A model generated the notes under the pieces. It did not search any database, was not told the DNA's origin, and was given only the letters and a program-made list of their open reading frames with translations. The position numbers were made by a program, and so were the translations under genes. From Deltaproteobacteria bacterium GWC2_55_46 (GTDB lineage Bacteria > Desulfobacterota > GWC2-55-46), in the NCBI GenBank assembly GCA_001595385.3, contig LVEI03000001.1:2075501-2139500 (forward strand): a DNA stretch of 64,000 bases, written 5' to 3'. Positions 34,629 through 42,481 of this stretch are shown piece by piece (within the stretch, counting starts at the first letter, position 1; every line of letters starts with the position of its first letter).

Positions 34629-34657
34629 TTTATACCATATCCCAGTTTTTTAGTCAA
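34629..34657 (-). promoter_or_regulatory. Promoter of the carD operon
   Basis: On the minus strand TTGACT (34657-34652) and TATAAA (34634-34629) are separated by exactly 17 bases. Transcription would start near 34622, about 28 bases before the carD ATG. The -35 overlaps the last codons of the upstream LolB-like gene, so carD can be expressed apart from that unit. Confidence 0.75.
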
Positions 34658-35315
34658 CTTTATTACTTTCAGCCGTCCCGGCCCCCGTAAACCTGAAGGC
34701 CTCTTCATCGAGCCCCGGGTTGACCTCGATCTCCCTGTACCTTATCATAACGCTCCTTTTGCCGTCATCTATGGTGATCTTGCCGGGTATGTTCGCGCCG
34801 GAAATCACCCTGTAGTCTTCTATGGCGACCTTGAGCGGGGGGCGGCCTTCGACGTCTCTGGTAAATGACTTCAGGCGGCCGTACTCGTCCCTTGAGGCCT
34901 CTGTGGCCTGTCTGCCGTTTTCGCTTTCAGCAAGAGGGGTTCCGAGGAGAAAGGATACTATCTCTTCCGGTTTTAGCGGGTAAGGTATCTCACCATCTTT
35001 TAAGGTGGCGTCCCTGCCGTACTCCACCACCCCTTCGTCGGTGAGCATGTAGATGGTCTCGCCATCGCTTCCAAGAAGGGCGGCGGTCTGCCCGAAGGGG
35101 CCAAAGACCTCGACCCTGAAAGAGGCCGGGCTCTTGGCCAGGACACGGGCCCGGCCGACTACGGAGAAGGCCCTTTTTATCTCAACCGTGGCCTCTGCCC
35201 TTAAAGACGATGGGACCAGTCCCGGGAGATCGGGTTTTTCTGGCGGTTTAACTCCGGCGCAGCCTGCGATGAAGACCAGTACTGTAAGGACAGAGAGCCT
35301 GTGCCGCGCCCTCAC
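34650..35315 (-). CDS. LolB/DUF4292-like outer-membrane lipoprotein
   Basis: This 221-residue protein has a lipoprotein signal ending FIAGC. A LolA/LolB-like half-barrel follows: residues 38-60 (RAEATVEIKRAFSVVGRARV), FRVEVFGPFGQTAALLGSDG, and a late ITIDDGKRSVMIRYREIEVN. It may receive or insert lipoproteins in the outer membrane, but similarity to LolB is only at fold level. The start is GTG at 35315, which overlaps the TPR gene stop as GTGA, so the two are translationally coupled. Confidence 0.8.
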   Translation of the reverse strand: MRARHRLSVLTVLVFIAGCAGVKPPEKPDLPGLVPSSLRAEATVEIKRAFSVVGRARVLAKSPASFRVEVFGPFGQTAALLGSDGETIYMLTDEGVVEYGRDATLKDGEIPYPLKPEEIVSFLLGTPLAESENGRQATEASRDEYGRLKSFTRDVEGRPPLKVAIEDYRVISGANIPGKITIDDGKRSVMIRYREIEVNPGLDEEAFRFTGAGTAESNKVD

Positions 35316-37042
35316 TTGCTCGCCTTGAACTCTTCCTTGAGCCGGTCGAGCTTGCCCTGCAGGTCGGCGTTCCCGGGGTTTGTGCGAAGCGCCGCCTCGT
35401 AGGCGGAAAGCGCCTTCTGTTTGTTGTTGTGCTTCAGATACGCGTCCCCGATGTGCTCGTTTACTATCGGGTCTTCCGGCAAGAATTTGAGGGCCTTCTC
35501 AAGTTCCGCTATGGCCTTTGCGGTCTCGCCCTTCTTGAAGTATACCCATCCGAGGCTGTCCAGGATATGGCCGCTATCGGGCTTAAGCTCCAGCGCCTTC
35601 TTTATGAACTCCTCGGCCTTGTCGAGCTGTATCCCTTTTTCAGCGTAGGCATAGCCTATGTAGTTGAGCGCGTTGGCGTGGGCCGGGTCGAGGTCAAGGA
35701 CCTTGAACATCGACGAGAGCACCTTGTCCTCTATCTTCGCCTCGTCGTAGACGACTCCAAGGAGGAAGTAGAGCTCAGGGTCGTCAGGCTTGATCTTGAC
35801 CGCCCGATCGAGGCTGTCGATAGATTCGCCGTACTTCTTCGAGTCGCGGTATATCGACGCGAGGAGCCTCAATAGCTCTACACTTTCGCCCCTTACCCTG
35901 ATGGCCTCCTTGAGCTCGCTTATGGTGTTATCGAGCCTTCCCTGGCGCTCGTAGATGTACGCGAGGTGTATCTTGGAGTCTATGAAGCTTGTGTCCTTCT
36001 CCGGTATCTTGCTGAACTCGGCGGCGGCGCTGGCGAGGTCCCCCTTCTCCTCGTAGGTGGTGCCGAGGTAATAGCGGACCCTGTGAAGGTCGGGGTTGGC
36101 CGAAAGTATTCCGGCGAACTTGGCCGCGGCCTCGTCGAAGTTCTTCTTCTCGAAGTAGATGAGGCCTGTCTTGACCATCGCGTCGAGCCTGGTGTCATCG
36201 TTCTTCTCAAGCTCGCCAAACTGCTTCAGGGCCTCGTCGAGCATGTTCTGCTGGATGAAAAGGGTGCCAAGGCGCGTAAGCATGCCCGCGTCGTTGGGCA
36301 TGAGCTCGATGCCCTTTTTATAGGTCTCGATAGCTTTGTCCGTCTTCTTGTCGAGCTCGTAGGTGATGCCGAGCTCGAAGTAGACCGTCCCGAAATGCGA
36401 GTTGATGGCCAGCGCCTGCTGGTAATGCTCGGCCGCCATGGAGTAGTTGCCCCTGTCGAACTCGGTCTTGGCGAGATAATAATAGGCCATCACCGAGTCG
36501 GGGTTCTCCGCAAGGAGGCGCTTGAGCGCATCTACGGCCTTGTCGTATTCCTTCGCCTTGACGTGGATGGAGCTGAGCATCAGGTAGTTCTTGGTATTGG
36601 AAGGGTCGAGCTCTATGGCCTTGCCGTAGTTAAGCGCCGCCGCGGCGTTGTCCTTGAGCATGGCCTGTATCTCGGCGAGCGAGGCGTATGGCGGCGCGTA
36701 ATCGGGTTCTTTTTCGATAGCCGTCTCAAGGAGTTTTCTGGCGCTCTCAAAGTCGCCGGAGCCCATGTAAAGTCCGCCGAGCTCCGAGTACAGGAGCGCC
36801 GAGCCGGGGTCTTTCTCGATGGCCCTCCTGTAGAAGTCTATGGCGCCGGGGAGGTTGCCGGCCTTCCTGAGCATCTGGGCGGCGGTATAGAAGTAATAGG
36901 CATCGCCCGTGCTGCCGGGCCTGTGGCTTGCCTTGTGGCCGTTGGGTTCCTTGGCAGGGGCCTTCGTAGCAAATGAAGGGAGCAGGAAGACGGCCGCGAA
37001 GGCGGGCAGCATCAATTTCTTGAGATAATTTTGGTCTTTCAC
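35312..37042 (-). CDS. Periplasmic tetratricopeptide-repeat protein
   Basis: The 576-residue protein begins with a signal-like segment (MKDQNYLKKLMLPAFAAVFLLPSFA). From about residue 47 to the end it consists of some fourteen 34-residue TPR units (for example AAEHYQQALAINSHFGTVYF and YIGYAYAEKGIQLDKAEEF). It probably acts as a scaffold in the periplasm or at the inner-membrane surface. Translational coupling to a LolB-like lipoprotein suggests an envelope-assembly task, which is inference. The region upstream (37043-37335) is non-coding, with TATAAT at 37163-37168 and an inverted repeat CCGGCG/CGCCGG at 37199-37222. Confidence 0.88.
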   Translation of the reverse strand: MKDQNYLKKLMLPAFAAVFLLPSFATKAPAKEPNGHKASHRPGSTGDAYYFYTAAQMLRKAGNLPGAIDFYRRAIEKDPGSALLYSELGGLYMGSGDFESARKLLETAIEKEPDYAPPYASLAEIQAMLKDNAAAALNYGKAIELDPSNTKNYLMLSSIHVKAKEYDKAVDALKRLLAENPDSVMAYYYLAKTEFDRGNYSMAAEHYQQALAINSHFGTVYFELGITYELDKKTDKAIETYKKGIELMPNDAGMLTRLGTLFIQQNMLDEALKQFGELEKNDDTRLDAMVKTGLIYFEKKNFDEAAAKFAGILSANPDLHRVRYYLGTTYEEKGDLASAAAEFSKIPEKDTSFIDSKIHLAYIYERQGRLDNTISELKEAIRVRGESVELLRLLASIYRDSKKYGESIDSLDRAVKIKPDDPELYFLLGVVYDEAKIEDKVLSSMFKVLDLDPAHANALNYIGYAYAEKGIQLDKAEEFIKKALELKPDSGHILDSLGWVYFKKGETAKAIAELEKALKFLPEDPIVNEHIGDAYLKHNNKQKALSAYEAALRTNPGNADLQGKLDRLKEEFKASK

Positions 37043-37335
37043 GACTGGACCTCCGACCGGCCCGTTCTTTGGAGTGGATCAAACGGGGCCTGATTGGCGC
37101 CTTACGGCTGGCGGTTGTGGGCTCGACGGAAGCCCGCTGCTCAAAGCTACTCTGCCGCTTGTTATAATAGCATTTGAGTTATACAGAGTCAACGTAAACC
37201 GGCGTCCCGTATATATCGCCGGACGGCCTGTAGCAAAAGCGTAAGCGGCCTTCTGAAGGGCCTGGAACAGGAGGATTACAAGTGTGTTTCGTGCGCGGAT
37301 TATGAGCGGGAGGTGGATGCGTGTCGATTGTGAGT

Positions 37336-37629
37336 TCAGGCCCTGGCCGCCTCGGGGACCAACTTAAGCCTGGCCTTCTCAAGCCTCTCCCTTACCTCGG
37401 GGGGCAGATGTACGCCGGTGGAGTCCACCCCGGAGAGGATCTCGGCCAGTACCTCGACCCTGTCCGCCGGGGGCAGGCCCCTGTGTATTATTATCCTCTT
37501 CTCGCCCCGGAGCAGGAAGAGTCCTCCCGGTGTTGAGACCTCCCCCTTGCGGAGGTCCTCATACGAGAGCTTTATATCGAGCCGTTCGGCGGCGTCTTCA
37601 AGCAGCTGTAGAACTGTCTCATTCTTCAT
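37336..37629 (-). CDS. Conserved hypothetical protein, about 97 residues
   Basis: This short soluble protein reads MKNETVLQLLEDAAERLDIK, then LSYEDLRKGEVSTPGGLFLL, RGEKRIIIHRGLPPADRVEV and LPPEVRERLEKARL. The pattern (helix, GGLFxLrGekrIiihr beta-hairpin, helix) recurs in small proteins of unknown function in this bacterial group, as far as I recognise. The ATG at 37629 is preferred, because the 39 codons before it have an unrelated composition. There is no strong ribosome binding site. It is divergent from trxA. Confidence 0.7.
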   Translation of the reverse strand: MKNETVLQLLEDAAERLDIKLSYEDLRKGEVSTPGGLFLLRGEKRIIIHRGLPPADRVEVLAEILSGVDSTGVHLPPEVRERLEKARLKLVPEAARA

Positions 37630-37695
37630 GGCCGCTATATTTTCCCGAAAAGGTATTTTGCTGTCAAGTGTAAAAGAGCTCCGGGACAAATTAAG

Positions 37696-37724
37696 TTGAC
37701 ACATATTGGGCGTTGGATTATATT
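37696..37724 (+). promoter_or_regulatory. Promoter of trxA
   Basis: TTGACA (37696-37701) and TATATT (37719-37724) are separated by 17 bases. The predicted start near 37731 leaves a leader of about 89 bases before trxA. Confidence 0.72.
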
Positions 37725-37819
37725 CCTTACAGGTTTTTATAAACATACGGGCTTAAATCAGCCAGCCAGGCGAAGGCTTGGGAAAAGGCTGTTAAGTTTG
37801 AAGGGAGCGATAGAAGAAA

Positions 37820-38146
37820 ATGGGTGAAAACATAATAAACGTAACTGATTCCACTTTCGAATCCATGGTGCTCAAATCCGATGTCCCCGCCCTCGTGGAT
37901 TTCTGGGCGAGCTGGTGCGCCCCTTGCAGGGCTATCGCTCCGCTCGTTGAGGAAATGGCGCAGGAGTATTCCGGCAAGATCAGGGTGGCCAAGATGAACG
38001 TGGACGATAACCCGGCGACCCCCGGCAAGTACGGCGTAAGGGGCATACCGACCCTCATACTTTTCAAGGGCGGGAAGGTCATCGACCAGCTCGTGGGGGC
38101 GGTGCCGAAAAACCAGATAAAGGACCTTATCGACAAGGGTCTTTAA
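37820..38146 (+). CDS. trxA: Thioredoxin
   Basis: The 108-residue protein has the full thioredoxin fold with VDFWASWCAPCRAIAPLVEE, the buried Asp of LVDFWA and the cis-Pro in RGIPTLILFKGG. The active site is WCAPC rather than the usual WCGPC, a natural variant that may change the redox potential. It is a candidate electron donor for the ribonucleotide reductases in the window. A strong terminator follows, so trxA is its own transcription unit. Confidence 0.95.
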   Translation: MGENIINVTDSTFESMVLKSDVPALVDFWASWCAPCRAIAPLVEEMAQEYSGKIRVAKMNVDDNPATPGKYGVRGIPTLILFKGGKVIDQLVGAVPKNQIKDLIDKGL

Positions 38147-38165
38147 AGGCCACAGGACCTTGCAT

Positions 38166-38196
38166 GGCAGGCCAGTCCTGGCCTGCCCTTTTTTTT
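38166..38196 (+). terminator. Rho-independent terminator after trxA
   Basis: GGCAGGCCA / TGGCCTGCC with a four-base loop is followed by C and eight T, 20 bases after the trxA stop. Confidence 0.93.
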
Positions 38197-38259
38197 GCCT
38201 TTTTCTTGTAAAAGACGCTGATTAAAGATAAAATAACGCATCAAACGACGGGGTCCGAA

Positions 38260-38820
38260 ATGCTTCATCGCACAAATGCGCGCGGAGTTCTCCTTAAAAG
38301 CGCCTTCCTTATACTTGTCATCCTCGGAGCCTCGCTCTACGGCTGCCGGAAAGAAGAGAAAAAAGAGGCTGCGGTCTCCGCCGCTCAAGTTACCCCCGCC
38401 CAGGCCATCCCCTTTAAGTTCACCGCCTTCGATGGAAGAGAGGTCTCATTGCAGGGGCTTCGCGGCTCTCTCGTGGTACTTAACTTCTTCGCGAGTTGGT
38501 GCGGCCCATGTAAGATAGAAGCCCCGGAGATCGAGGCCGCCTGGAAAGACCTTGGCGGCAGCGGAGTCCGGTTCGTCGGTATAGCCGTAGACGATACAGA
38601 GGCCGCGGCGAGGGAGTTCGTCAGAAAGTTCGGCCTTACTTTCCCCACAGGCATTGACGCCACCGGCCAGATTGCCGATGATTACAAGATAAGCTTCATA
38701 CCCGTCACCTACTTCATTGGAAGAGACGGAACGGTTTTGCGCGTGCACTCAGGCATGGTGACCCGTGATATCATCTCATCCACCATCGCCGAGCTTGATT
38801 CCGCGGCGGCGTCCCGCTGA
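38260..38820 (+). CDS. TlpA/ResA-like thioredoxin-fold lipoprotein
   Basis: This 186-residue protein has a membrane/lipoprotein signal ending SLYGC. The AhpC/TSA-type thioredoxin domain contains LVVLNFFASWCGPCKIEAPE (active site WCGPC), IAVDDTEAAAREFVRKF and IPVTYFIGRDGTVL with the cis-Pro. It probably reduces disulfides in the periplasm, for instance in cytochrome c maturation or for redox-sensitive envelope proteins. It lies between trxA and the short ribonucleotide reductase, but acts on the other side of the membrane. Confidence 0.9.
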   Translation: MLHRTNARGVLLKSAFLILVILGASLYGCRKEEKKEAAVSAAQVTPAQAIPFKFTAFDGREVSLQGLRGSLVVLNFFASWCGPCKIEAPEIEAAWKDLGGSGVRFVGIAVDDTEAAAREFVRKFGLTFPTGIDATGQIADDYKISFIPVTYFIGRDGTVLRVHSGMVTRDIISSTIAELDSAAASR

Positions 38821-38936
38821 CCTTCCTGCCCAGACCTGCCTGCTTGCGCGCAGGTTCCTTCGCTGATAAACTGGTTTTAGCAATATTCCGCATTCCGCAT
38901 CCTGAAACCTGAAATTACTCTGGACCGGAGTAGATC

Positions 38937-40667
38937 ATGGCAGTGAGGCTTTCGCCAGGCGCCCTTACCGTTCTGGAGAGGCGGTACCTTAAAAAGGACG
39001 AATCCGGCCGTGTCATCGAGACCCCTGAGGATATGTTCAGGAGGGTAGCCTCGAATATCGCCAAGGCAGAGCCGCTCTTCGGAAACAATGGCGATGAAGG
39101 GGGCTACGAAGAGGCCTTCTGCTCCCTCATCTCCGCGCTTGAGTTCCTCCCTAACTCCCCGACCCTCATGAACGCCGGAAGGAGGCTTCAGCAGCTCGCG
39201 GCCTGCTTTGTCCTGCCTGTCGGAGATTCGCTCGAATCGATATTCGATGCCGTAAAGGATACCGCCATCATACACCAGTCGGGAGGAGGGACCGGTTTTT
39301 CCTTCTCGAGGCTCCGGCCGGCGGACGACCTGGTAAGCTCCACCGGAGGCCTTGCCAGCGGGCCGGTATCCTTCATGCGGGTATTTAACGCGACCACAGA
39401 GGCGATAAAGCAGGGAGGTACCCGAAGGGGCGCGAACATGGGCATCCTCAAGGTGGACCACCCGGACATAATGCAGTTCATAACCGTCAAGGAAGACCCT
39501 GCCGAGTTCACCAACTTTAACCTCTCTGTGGCGGTGACGGACGCGTTCATGAAGGCGCTCGAAGAGGGCGCAGAGTACGAGCTTGTGAACCCGAGGACCG
39601 GCAGGCCGGCCGGAAAGGTCGGCGCTGATGAAGTCTTCGGGCGCATAGCCGAATGCGCGTGGAAGAGCGGGGAGCCGGGGGTCCTTTTCATAGACCGTAT
39701 AGAGAGCGCCAACCCGACGCCGCATATCGGCCGGTTCGAGGCGACAAACCCGTGCGGCGAGCAGCCGCTACTGAGTTACGAGCCTTGCAACCTGGGGTCG
39801 ATAAACCTTGGCAGGATGGTAAGGGAGTTCGGCGGCAGGTGGGTGCTCGATTGGGAAAAGCTCGCCGCGACCGTATCCCTTGCGGTGCGCTTCCTCGATA
39901 ACGTCATCGAGATGAGCAGGTACCCGACGGCCGAGATAGACGCGATGGCGAAGGCAAACAGGAAGATAGGCCTGGGCGTCATGGGATTCGCCGACCTCCT
40001 TGTGCGCCTGCGCATCCGGTACGGAAGCGAGGAGAGCTTCGCTCTGGCCGAAGAGGTGATGAGGTACATAAGCGCGAGGGCATGGGGGGCCTCACGCGCC
40101 CTTGCCAGGGAGCGTGGCCCCTTCCCTAATATAAAGGGGAGCGTCTTCGACAAGGCGGGGGTGGAGCCGGTCAGGAACGCCACCGTCACCACTATCGCGC
40201 CGACCGGCACTTTAAGCATCATCGCCGGATGCTCTTCGGGCATAGAGCCCTTCTTTTCGCTGAGCTACATAAGGCAGGTGCTCAATGGGGTGAGGATACC
40301 GGAGGTAAACCCGCTTGTGGCAGAGGTCGCGATGGAAGAGGGCTTCTACAACGAAAGCCTCATAGAGCATGTCTCGAACGGGGGCGATATAAAGGAGAGG
40401 GACGAGGTGCCGGAGCGCGTAAAGGAGATATTCGTCACCGCTTACGAGATCCCCACGGTGGACCATATAAGGATGCAGGCGGCCTTCCAGAAGCATACCG
40501 ACAACGCCGTCTCCAAGACCATAAACCTGCCGCCTGAAGCGACGGTCGCCGACGTGCGGGAGGCATATCTTGCCGCGTGGAGGCTCGGCTGCAAGGGTGT
40601 GACCGTTTATAGATCAGGGACAAGGGCCGAGCAGGTGCTCACATGCAAAAGCCCTCTGTACTGCTGA
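38937..40667 (+). CDS. Class II ribonucleotide reductase, short form
   Basis: The 576-residue protein aligns with the barrel of NrdJ at 7376 along its whole length. It has C90 (LAACFVLP), N271-C273-E275 in NPCGEQP, C284 (YEPCNLGSINL) and the TTIAPTGTLSIIAGCSSGIE loop, so the catalytic set is complete. It stops where the long form continues into its TSCPD domain. Instead it ends TCKSPLYC, a CX5C pair that could act as the C-terminal redox shuttle. It thus looks functional rather than truncated. The ATG follows GGAG at about six bases. No clear NrdR box precedes it. Confidence 0.92.
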   Translation: MAVRLSPGALTVLERRYLKKDESGRVIETPEDMFRRVASNIAKAEPLFGNNGDEGGYEEAFCSLISALEFLPNSPTLMNAGRRLQQLAACFVLPVGDSLESIFDAVKDTAIIHQSGGGTGFSFSRLRPADDLVSSTGGLASGPVSFMRVFNATTEAIKQGGTRRGANMGILKVDHPDIMQFITVKEDPAEFTNFNLSVAVTDAFMKALEEGAEYELVNPRTGRPAGKVGADEVFGRIAECAWKSGEPGVLFIDRIESANPTPHIGRFEATNPCGEQPLLSYEPCNLGSINLGRMVREFGGRWVLDWEKLAATVSLAVRFLDNVIEMSRYPTAEIDAMAKANRKIGLGVMGFADLLVRLRIRYGSEESFALAEEVMRYISARAWGASRALARERGPFPNIKGSVFDKAGVEPVRNATVTTIAPTGTLSIIAGCSSGIEPFFSLSYIRQVLNGVRIPEVNPLVAEVAMEEGFYNESLIEHVSNGGDIKERDEVPERVKEIFVTAYEIPTVDHIRMQAAFQKHTDNAVSKTINLPPEATVADVREAYLAAWRLGCKGVTVYRSGTRAEQVLTCKSPLYC

Positions 40668-40749
40668 TTTACGGGTGGACAAAGCGTCTTTAATCTGTTA
40701 AAAATTGCCTTGAACGAGCGTTTGCAGACCAACACAGGGCAAGGTGGCG

Positions 40750-41418
40750 ATGAAGATATCCCCTTCGATACTTTCGGCTGATTTCACGAGGCTTGCGGAC
40801 GAGCTTAAGGCTTTAGAGGACGGCGGCGCGGATTACGTGCACGTGGACGTGATGGACGGCAGGTTCGTGCCCAATATCACCATAGGCCCTTTCATAGTCG
40901 AGGCGATAAGGAGGGGGACGAAGCTCCCTCTCGACGTCCACCTCATGATAGAGGAGCCGGAGAGGTATATAGACGATTTCGCCAGGGCCGGAAGCTCCAT
41001 CATAACCGTCCACGTGGAGGCCACGAAGCACCTCAACAAGGTATTGCAGGCCATAAAAGGTCACGGCTTGAAGGCCGGGGTCTCCATAAACCCGGGCACC
41101 CCGGTCAATGCGCTGGAAGCGGTAATGGACGACGCCGACCTGATACTCGTCATGTCGGTGAACCCGGGCTTCAGCGGCCAGGGCTTCATACCGTCGAGCA
41201 TCGTAAAGATCAGGGCCGTTGCCGCCAGGATAGCCTCTTCGGGAAGAAGGATCGAGCTTGAGGTGGACGGCGGCATAAAGGCCGGGAACATCGATGTAGC
41301 CGCGGCAGCCGGCGCGGACGTCTTCGTTTCAGGCTCAGGCATATTCTCTACCCCCGACTACGCCCGGACCATCTCCGAGATGAAAAAGAAGGCGGCCTCT
41401 GTCGCGGCAAAGGCCTGA
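40750..41418 (+). CDS. rpe: Ribulose-phosphate 3-epimerase
   Basis: This enzyme interconverts ribulose-5-phosphate and xylulose-5-phosphate. The 222-residue TIM barrel starts MKISPSILSADFTRLADEL and contains VDVMDGRFVPNITIGP, LPLDVHLMIEEPERYI, MSVNPGFSGQGFI and EVDGGIKAGN. The ATG at 40750 follows AAGG at five bases. A GTG two codons upstream overlaps that site. It lies 82 bases after the ribonucleotide reductase gene. Confidence 0.96.
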   Translation: MKISPSILSADFTRLADELKALEDGGADYVHVDVMDGRFVPNITIGPFIVEAIRRGTKLPLDVHLMIEEPERYIDDFARAGSSIITVHVEATKHLNKVLQAIKGHGLKAGVSINPGTPVNALEAVMDDADLILVMSVNPGFSGQGFIPSSIVKIRAVAARIASSGRRIELEVDGGIKAGNIDVAAAAGADVFVSGSGIFSTPDYARTISEMKKKAASVAAKA

Positions 41419-41449
41419 AGAAAAGTTCTTACCTCAAATAGTTGAATTC

Positions 41450-41479
41450 TGCTATAATACGGCCAGAATGAATTCTGGC
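41450..41479 (+). promoter_or_regulatory. Extended -10 promoter with palindromic operator at the start site
   Basis: TGcTATAAT (41450-41458) is an extended -10 element without a good -35. Directly after it GCCAGAAT-GA-ATTCTGGC (41462-41479) is a perfect 8-bp inverted repeat that would cover the transcription start. The remaining part of this 300-base gap (to 41718) has no gene, is AT-rich near its end and would form a leader of about 250 bases for the PAS gene at 41719. Confidence 0.55.
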
Positions 41480-41718
41480 TTGAAGGCCCGAAAGGAGTCC
41501 GCCTCTTAAAGAGTAAAGGTACTTACAAGTTGTATCGCCGCAAATGAACACGCCATTGACGGCCACCGGCTGCTTTATCCACCTCTGTTTGATCCGACCA
41601 CTTCCTGAAACCTCTTCAGCGGCAAAGCCATATCTTTAAAATCACTTGATCGCGTTCAAGGGATCTCGCATTTAAGTTAAATAAAATAGAGATAATTATA
41701 TTTAATTGTAGATGCCCA

Positions 41719-42480
41719 TTGAAAAGCCTTCGTAAAGTCCCGTACAAGATAGCCATTACCGGCACCCTCGTCGCCGTGATCTTCTGGGTTTTCGAGGGCA
41801 CGCTCCATCGTTTAGTCTTCGACGCTGACACAAACCCAGGCGTAATAGGTATTTTAGTGCCTTCAGACCCGAATGAGTTATGGATGAGGGCCTTCATCTT
41901 TTCTCTTATCCTGTCTTTCAGCCTATACGTCCAATCTGTTGTCATGAAGCTCGGGAGCGCGGAAGCCCTTCTGAGGGCGAGCGAAAACAGATACCGCGAT
42001 ATCGTTGAGACCGCTGAAGAAGGCATCTGGATACTCGACAAGGCCAACAGGGTCTTTTTCGTGAACCGGAAGATGGCCGGAATGCTAGGGTACTCTGTAG
42101 ATGAGGTGAAAGGCCGGCATATCTTCGAGTTCATGGACGAAGAGGAGCGGAAGGTCTGCGGGGCCAGGCTGGAGGCAAGTAAAAGGGGGGAAAGGGACCA
42201 GTATGAGATCAGGCTCAGAAGGAATGACGGCTCCGCGCTATGGGTCCTGGTCTCAGGCGCTCCGTATCTTGATGAGGCAGGCGAGTACGCCGGGGCGCTC
42301 GCCATGGCCACCGATATTACCGGGCGGAAGAAGTCGGAAGAGGCCTTGAGCGAAAGGGTCGAAGAGCTTGAGAGGTTCAGGAAGGCTACGGTTGAGAGGG
42401 AGTTCAGGATAAAGGAGCTAAAGGAGACCGTGGCGAAGCTCGAGGGCGTGCCCGCAAAGGGTCCAGAGGAGAAATTTTAA
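41719..42480 (+). CDS. Membrane PAS protein without kinase domain, partner of HD-GYP gene
   Basis: The 253-residue protein has two membrane helices (about 9-28 and 54-74) around a short periplasmic loop, a layout I know from deltaproteobacterial sensor kinases. One PAS domain (about 85-205; ENRYRDIVETAEEGIWILDK) follows, and the C-terminal helix contains EREFRIKELKETV. No catalytic domain is present. The HD-GYP gene begins one base after its stop, so it probably acts as the membrane input for that enzyme. The only suitable start is TTG at 41719, without a clear ribosome binding site. Confidence 0.78.
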   Translation: MKSLRKVPYKIAITGTLVAVIFWVFEGTLHRLVFDADTNPGVIGILVPSDPNELWMRAFIFSLILSFSLYVQSVVMKLGSAEALLRASENRYRDIVETAEEGIWILDKANRVFFVNRKMAGMLGYSVDEVKGRHIFEFMDEEERKVCGARLEASKRGERDQYEIRLRRNDGSALWVLVSGAPYLDEAGEYAGALAMATDITGRKKSEEALSERVEELERFRKATVEREFRIKELKETVAKLEGVPAKGPEEKF

Positions 42481-42481
42481 A

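Noticed and set aside
37190-37300. Cyclic di-GMP riboswitch (GEMM) suggested by GCAAAAGC and flanking pairing
   Set aside because: The required conserved core and tetraloop receptor pattern are missing.
37179-37333. Open frame with a CVSCADYEREVDAC zinc-knuckle-like stretch
   Set aside because: The frame has no ATG, GTG or TTG start that fits its ribosome-binding-like sequence, is only about 50 codons long and overlaps nothing conserved.
38821-38936. NrdR box before the short ribonucleotide reductase (AGCAATATTCC)
   Set aside because: Only the left half resembles the consensus and there is no tandem partner.
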